DNA of 64,000 nucleotides from Bremia lactucae (taxonomy: Eukaryota; Oomycota; Peronosporomycetes; Peronosporales; Peronosporaceae): the NCBI RefSeq assembly GCF_004359215.1, contig NW_027152030.1:1020183-1084182 (forward strand), given 5' to 3'. Below the pieces are notes generated by a model. The model saw only the letters and a program-made list of their open reading frames with translations. It searched no databases and had not been told where the DNA came from. Made by a program: the position numbers and the translations under genes. Shown piece by piece: positions 1 through 9,539 of this stretch. How positions within the stretch are numbered: position 1 is the stretch's first letter; each line of letters opens with the position of its first letter.

Positions 1-231
1 GCGGGTCCGACGTTATTGCGAAGTCGCAACAATGTAACAGACCGCCTAGAAACCGTCGCTGTCAGTAGGGGCGCAGCGCCCTACTGATCCAGCATCTCAA
101 GAGAATTTGCAAGTCTCTTAACAAAAGTTGCTCAAGACACATAATCACTATGAGTCTCTGCACCTGGCGATGAGATATCCCTCATCACCTTGATATTAAA
201 AGTGAAAAATGATTTGTCACTCAGAGCCTAA

Positions 232-3200
232 GTGGACTGTGGGGCGTCGAATAACTTTATTCGGCGCCAGTTGCTAGAGGGTCATAGGCTCAAATATGTT
301 GAGCGCGACATCCCTCCAACGAGGATGACGGTGCGTCTAGCGACAGGCGCACCGATAACAGTAATGAAACGCGTAGTGAAATTTCACTACACGTTAAAGG
401 ATTTACAGTACGACGATGATTATATCGGACTGGATTTGGATGACAAATTTGATGTCATCCTAGGTCTACCTTGGCCCAGAAAATATGAGCCAAGGATCAG
501 CTTACAGCATCGATCCGTAAAGATGCCGACCACTTGTTCATCAGATGGCCATCTGATGAACGTCTTGGAGCGTCCACAAGCGTGTGGATGTACTACGAGT
601 GAGTGCGATGGCCTGACTTGTGGTACGGTCGTTAGTACGACTGCCAAGATCACAGTGTGATTACCAATCACCCTGGGAGCAGCTTTCGGCGGCTGTGCAG
701 ATGCACAGGCAGCGCCCGAAGGATCACCACTCGAATATGTCGAGTGGATTGAGACCAATCCACTCGGACAAAAATGTACGCCTAACGGGCGTCATCCAAA
801 GAAGATTCCGTTGCCCATAAGGGACAACACGATGATCCTAAGTCGATTAGAGAGTTGACCGTGGACGACCCATCTGTGATAGCGCAATCACAGCCGAAAG
901 ACGTTGAGGGAATAAATCCCCACGTACTTGAGGAGAAATCTCCTCAAATAGATAATGCTGAAGTGACTAGACTTCAGCAACCCGAGGGATTGATCCCTCG
1001 GCAACCTGTGGATAAATCTCAGGAAGTAACCGAGACATTAAATGTCTTGGTTAATGACGGATCAAGAGTAGGCGCTTTTACTCTTGATCTGTACTGCTCT
1101 CCGAAGTTAACTTCGGACATAATTCAATTACCAACCCTAAAATCTAAATGGATCTTGGGAGATCTGCATAGTCGAAGAATCAAGCAGATCTGCGTACTCG
1201 TCACAGAGGACAAATACGTAACCGATATTCGGTCAGCGGTAATTTTTGCAGAGAACGAACGGATTTTCAGCAGCTCATCGATGGACGAAAGTGTCCTCGA
1301 TGTGAAGCTCGGATTGAGATATATACTACTCAATCCTGGGAGTCACTTAAGATAAATTCTTTATACAAGGATTTGATTGAATTCAGGGATGTATTCTCTG
1401 TAGCAGTTCCATGCGAGTTTTCTAAAGATAAAGGCACTCGACATGAGATCGAGCTCAAACCGGGCTCGAAAAACTGTGTCATGAAGCAGTGGCCACTGCC
1501 TCGTGAACAAGTACTTGCGATCGATAAATTCTAAATCGATTGATAAAAAGCAGATCATGTAAGGGAGTCAACCTCCCCACATAGCTCTCCGACCTTATGT
1601 GTGCGAAAGGCTACAGAGGGTGGCGGATAGTGCACGCATTCAATAAACTAATTGCTGCAACGGTACCGGCTCAAACGTTGATACCTAGAAAAGACGTAAT
1701 CATAGATGGTATGTCCAAGAACATCTTTTCGTCTACGGATCTAATCGATGAGTTCCATCAAATCCTTATACGTGAACAGGACATCCCGTACAGCAGTGAT
1801 CACTCCTATTGGTATGCTCGAAGAATGGCTAGTAATGCCACAGGGGCTTGGTAACACCCCTACAACATTCAACAGATGCGTAACAAATCTGTTGAGACCG
1901 GCACCGAGTTATTTTGACGATGTATTCGTCCATAGCCGGTCCATAGACGGAAAGACGGACGTGGCAAAACTCAAGTTCGTCAGGTTCTTACACTTATGCG
2001 AAAGCATAAGTTGTACGCAAATCTCAAGAAGTGAATATTCGCTGCAAGCGAAATGCCACTTCTTGGGTGCATCGTCGGTAAACACGGCGTGCGCCCTGAT
2101 CCCGAAAAGGTCAAGACAATCACCGACTGGCCAGTTCCAGTCGACGTCAAGGGACTTAGAAAGTTCCTTGGTTTAGCGGCGTACTTGCACAAGTACTCAA
2201 GCAATTATGCAGAGATGACAGTTCATCTCTCTCGTCTCTTGAAAACAGACGAGAAATGGCTATGGAAGACTGATTGTCAGCGTTCCTTTGAAAATATCAA
2301 GCAAAGCTAGATCCAATCGCCCATCTTGGCGATTGCAAATCAAGCCAGACCATTCCATGTGGTCTGTGACGCCAGTGATTTCGCAATCGGCTGTGCGTTA
2401 ATGCAATGCGATGCAGACGACGCGGAGCCCGTCACCTGTTACCAATCGCGTCAGCTGCAACCAGCTAATGGCAGTTACCCAGTGTATGACAAGGAACTCC
2501 TTGCCATGAAATATGCTCTGGCTATATTGGAGTCTATCTCCTTGGAGATAGACCGTTCATCATAAATACGGACCATGCGTCATTACGCACGGCCGTAAAC
2601 AGCACACATGTTTTGCAAATCATGTCGAGGTGGCTATCCTTTTTTTCAGAGTATAATTTCTCCGTGGAATATAAACCAGGCCGACTTAATTCCGTCGCTG
2701 ATGCGTTATCACGCCATCCCGATTTCGAGCCTGCTGTGCACTCCAACAGCAGAAAAAACTCCACTGTTGCAACACTCATTTCAAGTGTTCCGTCATCAAC
2801 CTTGTTTGATGACATAAAGAAAGCCTACGCAGAAGATAATGACATTCTGCGGTTAATGGATCATCTGATGAATCCTTCTAATAAATCTTTAAAAAATTAC
2901 CGGCTTATATCGATCGTCAACCGATCGATACACAACACGCAACGGCTTACTTTACTACACTCCACGTGTCGTCGTCCCAAATAAAAAAAAATCACAATGA
3001 TTTGCGCTTGCGCATCATGTATGAGTGTCACGATGCACCAACGAGTGGGCATCGTGGACGTGAGGAAACTTATCTCCCAGTAAGTCGCGACATTTGCTGG
3101 GTCTGCCAGTATCAGTTCTTACGCAAGTACATCCATGCTTGCGACGTATGTCAACGAGTGAAGCCTAGCCTTCATCACGAGCACCTCTCAAACTTCTACC

Positions 3201-3250
3201 ACTTCCTGCAGAATGTTTGCAGTCCGTATCTACGGCAGACGAAACGTCTG
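232..3250 (+). pseudogene. gag-pol remnant: protease, RT, RNase H, partial integrase
   Basis: Retropepsin-like protease motif DCGASNNF is near 235-260, followed by DVILGLPW near 450. RT pieces include RIVHAFNKL (about 1625), a YFDD active-site box (about 1909) and the GLRKFLGLAAYLHK connection (about 2150). RNase H has VCDASDFAIGCALMQ (about 2360) and VEYKPGRLN (about 2665). The integrase HHCC zinc domain, with the GHRGREETY and CDVCQRVKP boxes, is at about 3005-3165. The catalytic core of the integrase is missing. At least six frame changes separate these blocks, so this is a dead copy. YFDD in place of the commoner YLDD/YIDD recurs in the copy at 46.6-47.9 kb, so it is a family trait and not damage. 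Confidence 0.9.
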
Positions 3251-3326
3251 CCGCAATAGACAATAATGCGTCGCCCGCGGCTGCATGTACCGCAGCAGAA
3301 GGCGCCGCACTATTCGCATACCGCAT
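3243..3326 (-). pseudogene. Start of antisense ORF (aORF), family A copy 1
   Basis: Reading leftward from the ATG at 3326 gives an Ala/Ser-rich start, MRYANSAAPSAAVHAAAGDA, open to the deletion junction near 3243. The same start, with substitutions and one stop, occurs in family A copy 2 at 44008 (MRCANSAEP). The ATG lies about 133 bp inside the 3' LTR. Only the first 28 or so codons survive here. See the findings for the general pattern. Confidence 0.5.
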
Positions 3327-3458
3327 GGACTTTCCAACCATGCGATAGAATTAAAAATGATGGATCTGACCGATCAACATCGTTTTCAATTAAGTGGGCT
3401 TATAGTGACCACTCTATCCAATGACAGTCAGTGTGATTGTCGTTTAATGGAGGGGTGA

Positions 3459-3753
3459 TGTAACGGGGTGTTCGCTACATGAAACTAACACTTAAAGGTT
3501 GATAATTAGTATATTATCTAAAAGGTCGAACATATGGGAGAATATTACTTTACATAGTAATATTCGGAAAGCTCATCCATTCGTAGATATAGGCCATTAT
3601 GTCAACATGCTCCGCGGTCCAGTCAGCGCTGGACGCGCGAAAGAGAGAGACAAATAAGACTTCATTACTTGTTTTGTATTCTTATATAATTAAGTTAGTT
3701 TTAAATAGATAGAAACAGAAGAACTTAGTTATATTAAATTCATTTAACTTTAA
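3459..3753 (+). repeat. 3' LTR of family A copy 1, truncated
   Basis: Starts with TGTAACGGGG directly after a purine-rich stretch (AATGGAGGGGTGA) that fits a polypurine tract. It matches the LTRs at 37702-38136 and 44137-44576 as far as the T-rich segment before their last ~120 bp. It then stops at the MULE-1 terminal repeat at 3754. Confidence 0.85.
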
Positions 3754-3881
3754 GGCCGCAGCTATGGTCACAGACATTACTACTACGGCCACAGACAAAA
3801 GTACTAGGGCCACAGACATAAAGTAAACTTACAACATGCAAAATTATGACTAGTTCAAATTTCCAAATCAGGTATCCTGAC
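3754..3881 (+). repeat. MULE-1 left terminal inverted repeat
   Basis: Inverse match to 6791-6897, including the stretches GCCACAGACATAAAGTAAAC and AGGTATCCTGAC. Contains an internal duplication of the GGCCACAGACA..AGTACTA unit absent from the right end. Confidence 0.85.
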
Positions 3882-4203
3882 AATACAAATCGCTATTTTT
3901 TATTTCTAACGACCAATTTTTTGTGACCTATCAGACTGCGGCGTTGCTAGCACGAGCTTCCGCGACGTGTTTTTGTCGTGCTTCTCTCTCTCTCTCTCTA
4001 TCGCTCCGTTTGCTTTATAGAGAACATTCTTGACTGTGCTTGATAAATCTTCCAATACTCTGACTGACTGTGCCGATCCTCACTCAATCTGCTATTTTTT
4101 TCTCTGATTTATCTGTATTCACCGCTTTTCACCGCACTAAAGACTATTAATATTCATTGGACGCTGACCAGCAGGAAAACAGACAGTTCACTGAGCGGAA
4201 CGC

Positions 4204-6580
4204 CATGGAAGAACATATCAATAAGATGGCGGCTGCAAAGGGCTATGGAATTGTCACTTAATCCTCTTACAAGCAAAGAGATGGCATACAAGTTGTTCAC
4301 CATAAATGTGCTCGTGGAGGTTTAGACCGAAACCGTCACAGACTTTCCCAAGAAACAAGAAGTCGAATGTCAAAAGGCAGTGCCCTCATTGACTGTCTTT
4401 CAAAGGAGTTGGATCAGAAGCAAAAGGTAAGCTTTGCAATATTTTTGAGTAAATTTACCGAAGATACCAATGCATTCTTAATCTCTACCTTCCTTACAGA
4501 CATCACCTGGTCCTTTACAGTCACTTGCAATGAACAACCCCGACTCCTCCACATCGACGACTGCCCATCCAGTGCATACTCGAATCTCGGAGGACAAAAA
4601 GAGAAAACTGCCGGACTGTTTCCGTCTCGTTTGAACGCCCGGCACGTCCAGACCATTTTGAGGGAGCAAGATGTGCCATTAGAGGTCACCAAACGAAAAC
4701 TTTGGAATATCAATCAAAAACATGCCATAGAGAAGCTTGATGGACGAACCCGATAGATGCGCTGTACCAAACCTTCTCGGATTACGGATTCGAAATAGAC
4801 ATCGAGAAGGACGCCTCGGGGCACATCATCAATCTCTTTTTTGTGCATCCAAAAAACGTGGAGCTTGTTCGGACCACTGCGATATGCTTTTGCTGGATTC
4901 AAATACAAAACCAGCAAAACCCATTTCCTCTGCTACACGTTGGAAACACCAATCTTTATTCGACCTTCTCTGCCGCCTTTGTTTTCATGAAGAACGAGAA
5001 TGCCAACTCGTACATGATCGCAATAAATTTATCCAACTATTGTTCCATGATGATTCTTTTCCAAAACATTTTGTAGTTGACCGGAAACTTGCGCTAATGA
5101 GTGCAAGTTTCCGGTCAATCACAAATTTTTAAACATTTTGTAGTTGACCGGAAACTTGCGCTAATGAGTGCAAGTTTCCGGTCAATCACAAATTTTTTTG
5201 GAAAAGAATCATCATGGAACAATCGTTGGATAAATTTATTGCGATCATGTACGAGTTGGCATTCTCGCTCTTCATTACAGAGTAACTTTTCAGCAGCATC
5301 CATTATACTTTGCATGTGGCGTATTGAAAAGAACATCGTTGCCAAGTGTAAACCTTATTTTGCTGGGGAAAATGACGAACAGTGGAAAGCGTTCTCAAAA
5401 AAGGATGGAGAATGGTAACGTATCAACTTCTTTTTTCTCTTTTTTCTCTGCTTGCCATCAGAAATGTTCATTCACATTCTAATTTTTCTCGCTTTAATTA
5501 ATTTTTGTACAGGTCGCCTATTCGGATACAAGAAATGAATTCGAGGAAAATTGGAAAGCATTCCGATGTTGGAATGAAAACCACACGAATTCTATTGAAA
5601 ATTTTTAACGACATCATTGATCAATCCGCACAAGGAGAAGTTTGTTTGGGCGTGTGACAAATTCGATACGGCAACTAAGTCACACCGTCACCTCCCGAGG
5701 AGGGGTGCCCACAGTATCGTAAAAGAATTACCGCAAGCAACATGGAAAATCTTCTTGGATGCTACGAACGATTAATTCAATCGATCGAAAACATCCAGAT
5801 TGAATATACCACAATCTTACCTTTTGGACAGCCAACCCCACGTGGAAACATTTTTTAATATGTCAATAGAAATATCTATTATTATGCCCTTCGGAAAGTA
5901 TTTGCAGAGGTAAAATTAAAACATTTTAGTTGTATTTTGCTTGCATCGTCAATTCAATCATTTATTGACTAAATATTTGTATTTACAGCTGGAATAGCTC
6001 GACGTCCATTAGCAGATCGTCCAAATCCATGCACCTCCACTTTAACTATGTCTGGGGGATACCTTGTGAGCACCGGTTAAGATTGATCATCGAAAATGAG
6101 AGGAGACTTGAATTGAATGATATAAATGTTCATTGAAACCTCCATCAACTTCCTCCACCACGTCCTCCTGTTGTTGACCTACCTGACAATGTTTTATTAG
6201 CCTTACTTGAAAGAGTTCAAGAAAACTTTCTAAATCTTCCTCAACACCAGAAAGAGGCAGTAGTGAACAAACTGACAGATTTATTGCAGGTATTTTTTAA
6301 TTATTATTTTTTTGGATCTTCTTTGTTGTTTCCGTGGGTGTATTCAATTGCTAAAGGTTTTTAAATTAGCAAACACCACAGGTTCTAGACGAGACGGAAG
6401 TTGCGCGAACAAAAGGAAGGCTTAGCATAAGCAACAACAACTCTACGCAACGAGACCCGTCACATTTTGAATACATAGAGGGGATAAATTCAAAGAGGCA
6501 ACATGCAATGCTTGCCATCAAACAGGACATCGACGTACTTTCGTAGCATGCCCTGTAATTATTCAAGCTCGAAATCAATC
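4204..6580 (+). pseudogene. MULE transposase pseudogene (FAR1-type DNA-binding start, DDE core, multi-exon)
   Basis: Start ATG at 4204, then a FAR1/WRKY-GCM1-like block (GYGIVT, stop, SSYKQRDGIQVVHHKCARGG) at about 4240-4320. The MULE core follows: LLLDSTYKTSK around 4890, giving the first catalytic Asp; the GNTN..F..AFVFMKNENANSY block at 4945-5020; and VVDRKLALMSA around 5075-5105. The post-core helix LCMWRIEKNIVAKCKPYF is at 5308-5365. The KFVWAWVT..HTVTSRGG block at 5640-5705 matches the MULE 'hFgn.tTSrvE' region. Introns still show, for example GTAAGC...TTACAG at about 4427-4499 and GTAACG...GTACAG at about 5417-5512. Stops, frameshifts and an inverted duplication after LALMSA show it is dead. 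Confidence 0.8.
4987..5275. repeat. Snap-back inverted duplication inside MULE-1
   Basis: The arm at 4987-5067 recurs in reverse complement at about 5198-5275. Between them lies a 42-bp hairpin (5077-5118, arms TTGACCGGAAACTTGC / GCAAGTTTCCGGTCAA) repeated as a direct copy at 5144-5185. The arm sequence is transposase coding sequence (plus strand, NENANSYMIAI). The right arm is therefore a reversed copy inserted into the reading frame. Confidence 0.9.
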
Positions 6581-6790
6581 TCTTTCAGCAGCCGGGCCCT
6601 CCCGAACATCATCAACAAACACCAATTTATCTGATTCATGAAGAGAAATATAGAAAAAGAAGCTGGTTATCCTCATCATTGTTTATATCTAAAAAAAAAT
6701 CATTATATTAGGGGGTTTCAAAGTTAAAAAATATCGGTCGATAGAAATAAAGAAAATCGGTCATTAAATATCAGAAAAATCGCGTTTTTT

Positions 6791-6897
6791 GTCAGGATAC
6801 CTGATTTAAATATTTTAACCAATCATAATTTAGCATGTTGTAAGTTTACTTTATGTCTGTGGCCCTAGTACTATTGTCTGTGGCCATAGCCGCGGCC
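6791..6897 (-). repeat. MULE-1 right terminal inverted repeat
   Basis: Reverse complement of 3754-3881 apart from the extra unit in the left copy. Ends at GCGGCC, position 6897, directly against AOX-derived sequence. Confidence 0.85.
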
Positions 6898-6968
6898 TTC
6901 TTCGTCTTCCAGCCATAGTCACGCTTGAACAAGCGCAAGGAGCCAAGGTGACGTAGCATACCGCCCAC

Positions 6969-7366
6969 TGTAACGGTGTATCGTTACATGGTATAAACAC
7001 TTAAAGGTTGTTAATTAATGTATTATCTAAAAGGTAGATAATATTTGGAGGATATTACTTTATATAGTAATGTCCTGAATTCTTATCCATAAATAGGTAT
7101 AGNNNNNNNNNNNNNNNNNNNNNNNNNNNNNNNNNNNNNNNNNNNNNNNNNNNNNNNNNNNNNNNNNNNNNNNNNNNNNNNNNNNNNNNNNNNNNNNNNN
7201 NNATATTATTACAGTTTTCATTTTACCCTCTTAAGTTAACTTGTCTTAAGAGAAGTCTTCCTCTATACGTACAGTGTACGTTACTTAACGAAAGGCACCA
7301 CTCACAACTGAAGCAGTGTGAAGTGGACTTGTACTGAAACAATACAAGTCGCAGTGCCCCGTTACA
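6969..7366 (+). repeat. Solo LTR, family A, with 5-bp target site duplication
   Basis: TGTAACGG...CCCCGTTACA, flanked by CCCAC on both sides (6964-6968 and 7367-7371). It contains a 100-base run of N at 7103-7202. It lies within the AOX pseudogene. A single LTR with an intact target duplication is the usual product of LTR-LTR recombination, although the gap could hide internal sequence. Confidence 0.85.
7103..7202. other. Assembly gap (100 N)
   Basis: Run of 100 N within the solo LTR. The round number suggests a gap of unknown size. Confidence 0.99.
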
Positions 7367-7570
7367 CCCACCATATCGGGCACACCCGTAACATACTCAA
7401 GAAAGAGACACCAATTAAGCCAATCCTTCTCCGTCATAGCACCATCTGAGCCCCGATAACACAAAAGCACCGTAAGAAGCGCTTCGACAGTAAGGAAGCG
7501 ACGCGTTCATGTATTTTCAGAATGGGTGATGAGTTTACGGATGAGAAAGATTTAATTTGAGGTCATAGAC

Positions 7571-7708
7571 TGTAACGGGGCACTGCTTGTACTGCTTCAG
7601 TACAAGTCCACTTCGCACTGCTTCAGTGCGAGTAGTGCCTCACGTCACTTCACGTACACTATTACGTGTAGAGAAAGACCCTCTTTAAAAACATTTGCTT
7701 TATAGAAG
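7571..7708 (-). repeat. LTR fragment, family A, reverse orientation
   Basis: Begins TGTAACGGGGCACTGC and matches the reverse complement of the last ~130 bp of family A LTRs, including the paired CACTGCTTCAGTGCGAG segments. It lies between the AOX pseudogene and the promoter side of the intact AOX gene. Confidence 0.8.
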
Positions 7709-8020
7709 GTAAGAGTTAGGCCCCACCTTTTGCGCAAATGTATCACAAATTGCCGGAAAAAACGGGTATGACATGACCAAGTGTAATCATGCAGCCACCG
7801 GGACGTGAACCACAATATTGCAAATTTGGACCAGAAGAAGGACATAAGCCAATTTGTTTGCAACCGCCACTGAAGACCGAGAATTCTCATTTGAAGCAAG
7901 TTAAGAATTTTCTTATCGCACATAAGAAGAAGTGACAGTTAGACGTATTTAAAGCGAGTTGCAAATTTGTTTCTTAGTCTACAATATAACTTAAAAGCAG
8001 CCTCTTTGTACACGCTACGA

Positions 8021-8956
8021 ATGTCTCTTTTCTTGGCTCTACGCATGCTATTGCGTCAACTTTTGCCAGTGCTTCCAGCTTCAGCGTCGTTTAATTTTTT
8101 TTCCACGGAAGCCAATCAAGAGGAATACAACGCACAACCAGTTGATGTATCCAGTGAACCTGCCTACAAGGCGCATTTTCTCGAATCCAAGAACGTCCGC
8201 CCAATGGCTCCCATTAATAATTGTAGGTCTCATAAGAACGCTGAAGAGCACCCTGTATACGATATGGATAAATTTTCTGATATCGAGCAGACGCATCACC
8301 CTGCAGATACAATGAGCGCTCGAGTTGCGTACTACGCCATCAAGATTCTCCAAATGGGCTTTGAAACGATCTCTGGACACAGTGGTCCAGGAGGTGAGAT
8401 GACGGAAAAGGACTGGCTTCACTGGTGTCTCTTCATGGAGTCCGTAGCGGGAGTTCCGGGTATGGTAGCAGGCATGTTACGACACCTTCGCTCCCTGCGC
8501 CGCATGAAAAGTGACTATGGATGGATTCATACTCTACTTGAAGAGGCTGCAAATGAACGCATGCACTTATTAATTTTTATGAACTTAAAGCAGCCTAATT
8601 GGTGCTTGCGAGCACTTGTATGTTTAGCCCAAGGCATATTCTTTAGCTGCTTTTTGCTTGCGTATTTAATCTCGCCAAAGACGTGTCATCATTTTGTGGG
8701 ATATTTAGAGGAAGAAGCAATAAAGACTTACACTAGTCTATTGCTAGATATTGAGACTGGCCATTTAGAATCGTGGAAGCGGAAACCGGCGCCACTAATT
8801 GCTCAGACGTACTACAAGCTTCCTGAGGGTAGCAGTGTTTATGATACTATCAAGTGCATCCGTATGGACGAATGCCATCATAGAGACGTGAACCACAAGT
8901 TTGCTGACCTGGATCAAGACAAGGGTGTTAGCCCGTTTTTTGCTGTCGCTAGTTAA
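8021..8956 (+). CDS. AOX: Alternative oxidase, mitochondrial (ubiquinol:O2 oxidoreductase)
   Basis: The 311-residue protein from the ATG at 8021 is a diiron ubiquinol oxidase. It passes electrons from ubiquinol to oxygen without proton pumping, at the matrix side of the inner mitochondrial membrane. Residues 1-35 are basic/hydrophobic and fit a targeting peptide. Conserved blocks in order: MTEKDWLHWCLFMESVAGVP (about 127-146), MLRHLRSLRRM (152-162), NERMHL (178-183), YLEEEA (228-233) and DECHHRDVNH (283-292). These supply the four Glu and two His diiron ligands. LEEAANERMH has Ala where LEEAENERMH is usual, outside the ligands. No intron is visible. An upstream in-frame TTG (7967) exists, but the ATG at 8021 is the natural start. 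An inverted AOX pseudogene lies just upstream, so the pair arose by duplication. Confidence 0.95.
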   Translation: MSLFLALRMLLRQLLPVLPASASFNFFSTEANQEEYNAQPVDVSSEPAYKAHFLESKNVRPMAPINNCRSHKNAEEHPVYDMDKFSDIEQTHHPADTMSARVAYYAIKILQMGFETISGHSGPGGEMTEKDWLHWCLFMESVAGVPGMVAGMLRHLRSLRRMKSDYGWIHTLLEEAANERMHLLIFMNLKQPNWCLRALVCLAQGIFFSCFLLAYLISPKTCHHFVGYLEEEAIKTYTSLLLDIETGHLESWKRKPAPLIAQTYYKLPEGSSVYDTIKCIRMDECHHRDVNHKFADLDQDKGVSPFFAVAS

Positions 8957-9140
8957 GCAACATGTGTTGCCACCTAATATTAAGCTTATCAATTTTAAAA
9001 ATCATAAGGGTGTTTGCGATGATAAGCATATGCAACGAAATCGATATGCTTGCCTGATACCTTTTAAAGCATCAACATGTTATGCTGTCGTACATTGTTG
9101 CCACATTATTATTACACTTTAGTCGAACAACATTAACTTT

Positions 9141-9532
9141 TTATGGTAGTAGCGAAGTGCATATGCTGCAGCGATCCAAATACAGCGTATTGCCTCCATA
9201 AAGCGTCACATCTAATTTCCATGTTACGTTCTGGCCCGCCAAAACGCACACAGCTCGGTAGCGATCCATTTCACAACTGTTGATGCGGAGAATGTGGCCC
9301 TGATTATTATTTACAATGGTAGCTAGGTTGATCAATCCATCAATCCATCGTCTTCACGCATGCGACCTTTGGAAAACAGCACCTCGTGAAATGATGGCTT
9401 CACAATTTTCCCTAGTTGTCTTGACGCATACTCAGAGGTAATCACGCAAATCTGCTCGGTGCAGTCTTGACACTCCACCGGAAATTCCCCCGACCAGTCA
9501 CTAAGGCCACTTGAGTTCAATCCCGTCGCCAT
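9141..9532 (-). pseudogene. Small unknown protein, frame broken by an 8-bp tandem duplication
   Basis: From the ATG at 9532 the protein reads 66 residues, with an ECQDCTEQIC cysteine cluster, then meets a stop. The stop falls just after GATTGATG repeated in tandem (about 9330-9346). Removing one 8-bp repeat joins this frame to a second open stretch that runs to 9141, with a further cysteine pair (LDRCSICTSLL) near the end. Together they would be roughly 130 residues with four to five Cys spaced like a metal site. I do not recognise the family. Either a recent frameshift mutation or an assembly error could explain the break. Confidence 0.4.
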
Positions 9533-9539
9533 TCTTCGA

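Larger units (their letters stand above)
1..3753 (+). mobile_element. Decayed Ty3/gypsy element, family A copy 1 (left end outside window)
   Basis: Order on the plus strand is end of gag/protease leader, protease, reverse transcriptase, RNase H, integrase zinc-binding domain, then the 3' LTR. This is the Ty3/gypsy order. Positions 1-1860 run in parallel with 39230-41090 of the more complete copy at 37.7-44.6 kb, which places both in the same family. The 5' LTR and most of gag lie outside the window. The integrase core is deleted: sequence jumps near 3240 from the start of the catalytic domain to the region next to the 3' LTR. The LTR is cut at 3753 by MULE-1. The element has many stops and frameshifts and is not autonomous. 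Confidence 0.9.
3754..6897 (+). mobile_element. MULE-1, Mutator-like DNA transposon with terminal inverted repeats
   Basis: Bounded by inverted repeats of about 128 bp (left) and 107 bp (right) that begin GGCCGC and end at the shared GTATCCTGAC. The left repeat has one extra ~21-bp unit built on GGCCACAGACA. Inside is a broken MULE transposase with short introns. No 9-bp target duplication is visible: the left flank is a family A LTR and the right flank is an AOX pseudogene. The two ends therefore no longer lie in one insertion site, and a rearrangement followed or accompanied insertion. Confidence 0.85.
6898..7570 (-). pseudogene. Alternative oxidase pseudogene, split by a solo LTR
   Basis: Reading leftward from 7570, the sequence follows the intact AOX at 8021-8956: VYDL..., THHP, then the block MTEKDWLNWCLFLEYVTG and GVPDMVG at 7367-7450. 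After the LTR at 6969-7366 it resumes as GGMLRHLGSLRLFKRDYGW (6898-6968). Removing the LTR and one copy of its 5-bp target duplication restores a continuous match. Frameshifts lie upstream of MTEKDW. Homology stops at the Trp of DYGW, about 11 bp before MULE-1. The 5' part is cut by an LTR fragment at 7571. The diiron ligands after the first Glu are lost, so no enzyme can be made. Confidence 0.88.

Noticed and set aside
3960..4010. CT-rich run (CTTCTCTCTCTCTCTCTC) as a possible regulatory tract
   Set aside because: Lies inside MULE-1 near its end; a simple repeat with no evidence of function.
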